From Octadecabacter dasysiphoniae (GTDB lineage: Bacteria; Pseudomonadota; Alphaproteobacteria; Rhodobacterales; Rhodobacteraceae): 64,000 nt of DNA. The notes under the pieces were generated by a model, which was given only the letters and a program-made list of their open reading frames with translations, had not been told where the DNA came from and did not search any database. The stretch covers positions 1-64,000 of the forward strand of contig NZ_JAKGAQ010000005.1 of assembly GCF_021532615.1 (NCBI RefSeq), given 5' to 3'. A program made the translations under genes and the position numbers. Below are positions 59,455 through 64,000 of the stretch, in pieces. The first letter of the stretch is position 1. Every line of letters starts with the position of its first letter.

Positions 59455-59574
59455 GATGTCCCCTTGTGTCGAATGTCTTGCATCTTGCTAGCCCAAAGTC
59501 GGGGCCATGAAAAGCAGGCACTGGACGAAAGGGTGGCGCGGCCCTAGATGAGCTGAGCAGACAAGGAGAACCCC

Positions 59575-59976
59575 ATGGCCGCGCAAGCCTTTGAAGACAT
59601 CGCCGAAACCTTCGAATTTCTGGACGACTGGGAAGATCGCTATGCTCATGTGATCGATATGGGCCGCGAGATGGAACCGCTGGACGACGCGTTCAAAGTG
59701 CCCGCGATGAAAGTGGATGGCTGCGCGTCGCAAGTTTGGCTGGTGCCAAGCGTCGAGGATGGCGTTTTCACCTTCAAAGGCGCGAGCGATGCGATGATTG
59801 TCAGCGGGTTGATTGCGATTTTGCGCGCACTTTATAACGGATTGCCCGTGGATGAAGTTGGCGCGGTGGATGCACGTGCAGCGTTTGAACGCCTTGGACT
59901 GAACGACCATTTATCAGCGCAAAGATCAAACGGGCTGCGCGCGATGATTGAGCGTATTCAGACAGTGACGGCATAG
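59575..59976 (+). CDS. sufE: SufE family Fe-S cluster assembly protein
   Basis: SufE accepts sulfur from the cysteine desulfurase SufS for Fe-S cluster assembly. The 133-aa protein has the family core DDWEDRYAHVIDMGREMEPL, the active-site Cys in VDGCASQVWLVP and the C-terminal NGLRAMIERI. AAGGAG precedes ATG 59575. The remaining suf genes are not in this window. Confidence 0.94.
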   Translation: MAAQAFEDIAETFEFLDDWEDRYAHVIDMGREMEPLDDAFKVPAMKVDGCASQVWLVPSVEDGVFTFKGASDAMIVSGLIAILRALYNGLPVDEVGAVDARAAFERLGLNDHLSAQRSNGLRAMIERIQTVTA

Positions 59977-59981
59977 GGCCG

Positions 59982-60012
59982 GGGCGCACTGTTTGCTGTC
60001 GCAAATGCGCCC
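59982..60012. terminator. Possible bidirectional terminator between sufE and DUF1638 gene
   Basis: A two-part stem, GGGCGCA/TGCGCCC enclosing TTTGC/GCAAA, in the 50-bp gap between two convergent genes. There is no T-tract, so activity is uncertain. Confidence 0.4.
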
Positions 60013-60026
60013 GCCCTCCGACCCAC

Positions 60027-60650
60027 CTATTTCAAGGTTCCAAGGGTGGGTGCCAGATCGCCGTAGCCCGTGAGGCGGCGTTCAAACGCAAGGCCGAGAC
60101 GATCAGCGTGTTGTCGGGCCAGCTTCGTAAGCTCGGGATCGTCGGTCTGGGCTTGGTAGACCAGTGATTTGTAATTGCCGAAATACATGTCGCGCAGTTC
60201 GGGGTGGCGATCAAGCCCGAGGGGTTTGACCACAAAAGCATCGAATTGGCGCACAAGAAAATCGGTAAGGAAGAAGGAAAAGACCTCGTCCTTTTTGGCG
60301 AATTCCGCATTGCCCTCAAAGAACGAATAACAATGCGGGCCTTCGACCATCTGAACGCCAAGGGTTTCGCATTTATTGGCCAACAATCCGCCGGTGCCGC
60401 AATCCGCATAAACCACGAAGATTTCGTCGTAGGTGGCGCGATGTTTCAGGACAGCCTGTTCAACGGCATCGGGAATCTTGTCAGGATGAACGTGCAGGAT
60501 TGCGGGAAGACAGTGCAGATCCATATGTGACCAGTGATTGATTTTGATCAGGTCAAGGATTTCGCGGGCAAGCGCACCGCAAGCCAATAGAAGGATACGA
60601 CCATCCCCCTTTGGCGCGAGGCCGTCGGTGGTGAGGGTTACATCATCCAT
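60027..60650 (-). CDS. DUF1638 domain-containing protein
   Basis: A 207-aa protein of the DUF1638 family (ILLLACGALAREILDLIKINHWSHMDLHCLPAILHVHPDKIPDAVE...VYADCGTGGLLANKCETLG). The family often accompanies corrinoid methyltransferase systems, which holds here. Cys residues at LACGAL, HCLPA, ADCGTGG, NKCETLG and PHCYSFF suggest a metal or cofactor site. Start ATG 60650 has AAGG behind it and overlaps the GST gene by eight bases; the longer reading frame to 60836 is antisense-like noise. Confidence 0.85.
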   Translation of the reverse strand: MDDVTLTTDGLAPKGDGRILLLACGALAREILDLIKINHWSHMDLHCLPAILHVHPDKIPDAVEQAVLKHRATYDEIFVVYADCGTGGLLANKCETLGVQMVEGPHCYSFFEGNAEFAKKDEVFSFFLTDFLVRQFDAFVVKPLGLDRHPELRDMYFGNYKSLVYQAQTDDPELTKLARQHADRLGLAFERRLTGYGDLAPTLGTLK

Positions 60651-61248
60651 GTGCGCCTTCAACACGGACGACAGCGGGCCGCGCGTGCATTGCATCAAAA
60701 TGCGCAGCCAGTTTGGGGTAATCGGTGATGTCCACACCGTCACCCTTGAGCCAGCGACAGACGTTGTAGAGGTGGATGTCGGCGATCGAATAGGTGCCGA
60801 CCAACCAGCCGTTGTCTGGCAGGCAAGATTCGACATAGGCGCTGCTGGCGGCCATGGTTTCAGGCACTTTGGCCTTCATTGAGGCATGTGCGGCGGGATC
60901 ATCGGACCAGCGTTCCCCGCGCAACCCATGGGCGTGGTTTGGGTGCATGGTTGAGGCAAGGTAGCTGACAAGTTCACGGACCTTTGCGCGCGCGTATGCG
61001 TCTGTTGGCATCAAGTCACCGGAAATCTCAGCGATGTAATCCAGAATGGCAGGGGCCTCGGTGATGATGCCGTCCGCCGTGACCAATGCGGGTACGCGCC
61101 CTTTGGGGTTCAGCGCCAGATATTCCGGTTTGCGTTGATCGTTGTCCGCAAAACTAACCCACGAGATCTGATAGGACAGGCCCGTTTCCTCAAGCGCGAT
61201 GTGGGGTGCGACGGCGACTGTGTTTTTGGCGGCGTATAGGGTTAGCAT
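60643..61248 (-). CDS. Glutathione S-transferase family protein
   Basis: A 201-aa GST-fold protein: thioredoxin-like N-domain (MLTLYAAKNTVAVAPHIALEETGLSY; NPKGRVPALVTADG with cis-Pro; EAPAILDYIAE) and helical C-domain with DIHLYNVCRWL. Its place between the corrinoid protein and DUF1638 genes suggests a link to one-carbon or methylthio metabolism. The thiol substrate is unknown. Confidence 0.88.
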   Translation of the reverse strand: MLTLYAAKNTVAVAPHIALEETGLSYQISWVSFADNDQRKPEYLALNPKGRVPALVTADGIITEAPAILDYIAEISGDLMPTDAYARAKVRELVSYLASTMHPNHAHGLRGERWSDDPAAHASMKAKVPETMAASSAYVESCLPDNGWLVGTYSIADIHLYNVCRWLKGDGVDITDYPKLAAHFDAMHARPAVVRVEGAHG

Positions 61249-61320
61249 ACAACGGTCCTTTCAAAGCAAAACGCGCACAGTGGGGACCACCGCGCGCGCT
61301 TTGTCAAAGTATCAGCGGTT

Positions 61321-62025
61321 TTAGGCGGTCGCGCCTTGATTGTGTTTGCGCGCCATAAACGTCTTGGCGGTTTCAACGGCCACGGCCGCGTCACGGCAAT
61401 ATGCATCGGCGCCAATGGCTTTGCCGAATTCTTCGTTCAGGGGCGCGCCACCAACAAGAACCACATAATCGTCGCGGATGCCTTGTTCGACCATCGTGTC
61501 GATCACGACCTTCATGTAGGGCATCGTTGTGGTCAGCAGGGCGGACATGCCAAGGATGTCGGGTTCTTCGGACGCGATGGCCTCAAGGTAGGATTCAACC
61601 GCGTTGTTGATGCCAAGATCGACAACTTCAAATCCGGCGCCTTCCATCATCATCGACACAAGGTTTTTGCCGATGTCGTGGATGTCACCCTTAACGGTGC
61701 CAATGACCATTTTACCAACGCGCGGTGCGCCTGTTTCCGCAAGCAATGGTTTTAGGATGAACATCCCGCCCTTCATTGCGTTGGCGGCCAGCAAGACCTC
61801 TGGCACGAACAAGATACCATCGCGGAAGTCGTGACCAACGATTGTCATGCCGCCAACCAAGGCTTTGGTCAAAATATCGTAAGGGGCCCAACCGCGTTCC
61901 AGCAGGATATTTACGGATTCTTCGATTTCTTCTTTTAACCCGTCATACAGGTCGTCAAACATCTGGGCGACAAGGTCGTCGTCGTTCAGCTCGCTCAGGA
62001 TGATGTCGTCTTCTTGGTCTGACAT
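61321..62025 (-). CDS. B12-binding corrinoid protein (MetH-like module)
   Basis: A 234-aa methyltransferase corrinoid protein. It has the N-terminal four-helix cap domain (VAQMFDDLYDGLKEEIEESVNILLERGWAPYDILTKALVGGMTIVG) and a Rossmann B12 domain with the DxHxxG cobalt-ligand motif (GTVKGDIHDIGKNLVSMMMEGAGFEVVDLG). It corresponds to the cobalamin module of methionine synthase or to MtbC/MtgC-like proteins. With the homocysteine methyltransferase nearby it would form a split methionine synthase; a pterin-binding module is not in the window. Confidence 0.92.
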   Translation of the reverse strand: MSDQEDDIILSELNDDDLVAQMFDDLYDGLKEEIEESVNILLERGWAPYDILTKALVGGMTIVGHDFRDGILFVPEVLLAANAMKGGMFILKPLLAETGAPRVGKMVIGTVKGDIHDIGKNLVSMMMEGAGFEVVDLGINNAVESYLEAIASEEPDILGMSALLTTTMPYMKVVIDTMVEQGIRDDYVVLVGGAPLNEEFGKAIGADAYCRDAAVAVETAKTFMARKHNQGATA

Positions 62026-62181
62026 GGGGGAACCCTTTGATCTTGTTTACCTGATTTGGTCGCAAAAGTGATTTCCGGTCTGGAACATATGCGACATTGA
62101 GTGCCTGTCCTGCGACCCGCATGCAAATGAATACTTTGCGGGATTATCGTGAAGGGGCTTCAAGTGTTCTGCATTGTTCAC

Positions 62182-63261
62182 ATGACAGAACTAGGTGATT
62201 CACGAAACATAACGGCGAAAGGGCGCGCAGCGGTATCCAACGCCGTTGGTCGGTTTGAACCCTATGCGCGGGTCGCTGTGGATGATGGATGGGATGCGCC
62301 TGATGTGGGCGTGTTGCGCACACAGGTGGCCGAAGAAGTCCCGCGATCCGTGATTTCGCGCAACACATCGCCCGATGTTCCGTTTGATAGATCGGTCAAT
62401 CCGTATCGCGGGTGTGAACATGGCTGCATTTATTGTTTTGCGCGTCCTGGCCATGCGTGGCTGGGAATGTCGCCAGGGCAGGATTTTGAAAGCCGCCTGA
62501 TCGCGCGGCCCACAGCACCCAAGGTGCTTGAGGCCGAGTTGCGCAAAAAAGGGTATCGCGCGGATGTGCTGGCGATCGGGACCTATACGGATCCCTATCA
62601 GCCCATAGAAAAAACCTACGGAATTATGCGCGAGATTTTAGAAGTTTTGCGCGATTTCCACCACCCTGTCAGCATCGTGACCAAAGGATCGTTGATTGAA
62701 CGAGACATCGATATCTTGCGCGATCTGGCGGCAGATAACCTTGTGCGGGTCGGTGTATCTGTCACGACGCTGGACCCGAAAATATCGCGTTTGATGGAAC
62801 CGCGGGTCCCATCCCCAAAACGCCGCCTTCAGGTTATTGAACGGCTGGCACAGGCGGGCATTCCGGTGACGGTGTCCGCATCACCGCTGATCCCAGCCCT
62901 GACCGATCATGAGCTTGAGGCGATTTTGACGTCGGCGGCGGATGCGGGTGCGACAGCCGCAACATCGATCATGCTGCGCCTTCCGTCTGAGGTGGCCCCG
63001 CTGTTTGAAGAATGGGTCAATATCCATTTTCCGGACCGCGCCAAGCGCATTTTAGGCCGGATTCGTGAGCTGCATGGCGGCGCGTTGTATGAGGCAAAGT
63101 TCGGCACCCGCATGACGGGTCAGGGCATCTGGGCACAGCAAATGAAACAACGCCTGACAATTGCACGCACACGATTGGGGTTGGACGGGCTGCGCGTGCC
63201 GTTGCGCCGTGATCTGTTCAAAGTACCGCCGCGCAAGGGGGACCAGCTGTGCCTGTTTTAA
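62182..63261 (+). CDS. PA0069-family radical SAM protein
   Basis: A 359-aa radical SAM enzyme of the PA0069 (spore-photoproduct-lyase-like/SplB-related) family. The 4Fe-4S motif is CEHGCIYC in SVNPYRGCEHGCIYCFARP, and a conserved TYTDPYQPIEK segment follows. The N-terminus KGRAAVSNAVGRFEPYAR is typical of the family. I use ATG 62182 (MTELGDSR); ATG 62149 is 11 codons upstream. It is divergent from the corrinoid gene and convergent with the methyltransferase gene, overlapping it by four bases. Function unknown. Confidence 0.88.
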   Translation: MTELGDSRNITAKGRAAVSNAVGRFEPYARVAVDDGWDAPDVGVLRTQVAEEVPRSVISRNTSPDVPFDRSVNPYRGCEHGCIYCFARPGHAWLGMSPGQDFESRLIARPTAPKVLEAELRKKGYRADVLAIGTYTDPYQPIEKTYGIMREILEVLRDFHHPVSIVTKGSLIERDIDILRDLAADNLVRVGVSVTTLDPKISRLMEPRVPSPKRRLQVIERLAQAGIPVTVSASPLIPALTDHELEAILTSAADAGATAATSIMLRLPSEVAPLFEEWVNIHFPDRAKRILGRIRELHGGALYEAKFGTRMTGQGIWAQQMKQRLTIARTRLGLDGLRVPLRRDLFKVPPRKGDQLCLF

Positions 63262-64000
63262 ACGCGTCTGCGTCCGCGACGGGGCGCGCGTGTCGGGCCT
63301 GTGCCGTCCGTTCCATCAGATTCTGAGGAAAATCCGCCAAGGGCGGCGGCAATGTTTTCAAGCGTCGGCGCATCCCCTTTGGGTCGGGTTTCAAGGGCTT
63401 CGCGCATGGCGCGCAGGTGGTCAGGCGTTGTGCCACAGCAACCGCCAATGATCGTGGCACCACTGTCGCGGGCCAGACAGGCGTAATCTGCCATTAGGTC
63501 TGGCGTGCCATCATAGTGGATGTGGCCGTCGACGTATTTCGGGATGCCAGCGTTGCCCTTGGCGATCATGGGCTGATCTGGGCCAGCCGCGCCGAACCCG
63601 AGAACCGTGCGCAACAGATCGGACGCGCCCACGCCGCAGTTGGCCCCGAAGGCCAGCGGCGGGTTTGGCAATTTGTTGACCATTTTCACCATTTCAGCGC
63701 TGGTCAAACCCATCATGGTACGCCCGGCTGTGTCAAAACTCATCGTGCCGCACCATGGCATGCCGGCCAATGCAAAGGCTTCGGCGGCGGCTTTGAATTC
63801 TTCGGCGGCGGAAATGGTTTCGCACCACAATACGTCCGCACCGCCCGCTTTTAGCCCTTCGGCCTGTTCATGGAACATTTCGACCGCGCTTTCGTGGGTC
63901 AGTGACCCCATTGGCACCATGATGTCGCCTGTCGGCCCGACGGACCCCGCAACAACCACTTTGCGACCGGATTTGTCGACAACTTCGCGGGCGATTTCTG
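63258..64000 (-). CDS. Homocysteine S-methyltransferase (partial, cut by window edge)
   Basis: The C-terminal 247 or so residues of a betaine/homocysteine methyltransferase-type protein; the frame is open to base 64000. The zinc site is visible: Cys in FGANCGVGASDL and the pair in IGGCCGTTPDHLRAM. GSVGPTGD is near the cut end. The C-terminal tail is basic (RAPRRGRRRV). It takes a methyl group from the corrinoid protein or another donor to homocysteine. Its neighbours indicate a modular methionine synthase, as described for Rhodobacteraceae. The start lies outside the window. Confidence 0.9.
   Translation of the reverse strand, partial: EIAREVVDKSGRKVVVAGSVGPTGDIMVPMGSLTHESAVEMFHEQAEGLKAGGADVLWCETISAAEEFKAAAEAFALAGMPWCGTMSFDTAGRTMMGLTSAEMVKMVNKLPNPPLAFGANCGVGASDLLRTVLGFGAAGPDQPMIAKGNAGIPKYVDGHIHYDGTPDLMADYACLARDSGATIIGGCCGTTPDHLRAMREALETRPKGDAPTLENIAAALGGFSSESDGTDGTGPTRAPRRGRRRV

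Noticed and set aside
1..64000. CRISPR arrays, rRNA genes and insertion sequences
   Set aside because: I looked for regularly spaced repeats, rRNA signatures and transposase genes with terminal inverted repeats and saw none; the only mobile element is the tRNA-Asn island.

Overview
The window looks like chromosome from a marine alphaproteobacterium of the Rhodobacterales (Roseobacter group). The DNA is GC-rich with tightly packed, often ATGA-overlapping genes. Supporting marks are the lptF-lptG-lptD-surA-pdxA-rsmA order, a DUF4167 gene beside prfA-prmC, a NasS/NasT-controlled nitrate assimilation locus, an imelysin iron-uptake operon behind a TGA-N9-TCA palindrome, and what appears to be a modular (split) methionine synthase. 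I cannot name the genus.

Layout. 0.1-7.2 kb: mazG, an M20 amidohydrolase with two tandem ureohydrolases, then prfA-prmC and a DUF4167 gene. 7.2-14.7 kb (minus strand): the envelope-biogenesis operon lptF-lptG-lptD-surA-pdxA-rsmA. 14.8-23.1 kb: housekeeping genes (pepA, holC with an apparent AUC start, a retropepsin-like protease, marC, an ABC-F ATPase, a TauE permease, ndk, a DMT exporter, a small lytic transglycosylase lipoprotein, a TfoX-C protein). 23.2-24.9 kb: a small proline-rich ORF and an OmpA-family protein with two OmpA-like modules. 25.0-30.4 kb: an iron-acquisition operon (Cys-rich unknown, imelysin, di-heme oxidoreductase, second imelysin, DUF1513). 30.6-44.4 kb (minus strand): nitrate assimilation, in transcription order nasT, nasS, an RNA leader with a terminator, nrtA, nrtB, a fused nrtCD ATPase, nirB, nirD, nasA, a TrpD-like gene and cysG. 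Together these import nitrate, reduce it to ammonium, make the siroheme that NirB needs, and sense nitrate to relieve termination in the nrtA leader.

44.9-52.1 kb is a 7.2-kb genomic island inserted in the 3' end of tRNA-Asn. It is bounded by an 18-bp direct repeat and carries a tyrosine integrase, an AlpA-like regulator, an orphan P22-gp3-like terminase small subunit, a zinc-ribbon HEPN-like protein, and a three-gene AT-richer operon of winged-helix-like and HEPN-like proteins. Integrase + AlpA + lone terS recalls phage satellites (PICI-like elements), and the cargo looks like undescribed defence genes. This is the most novel part of the window.

52.1-64.0 kb returns to core genome: an MBL hydrolase, an EnvZ-like kinase, tRNA(CAT), a sterol-desaturase-family enzyme, purM-purN, rnd, a lipoprotein, sufE, and a cluster of DUF1638, GST, corrinoid protein, radical SAM and homocysteine S-methyltransferase genes, the last cut by the window edge.
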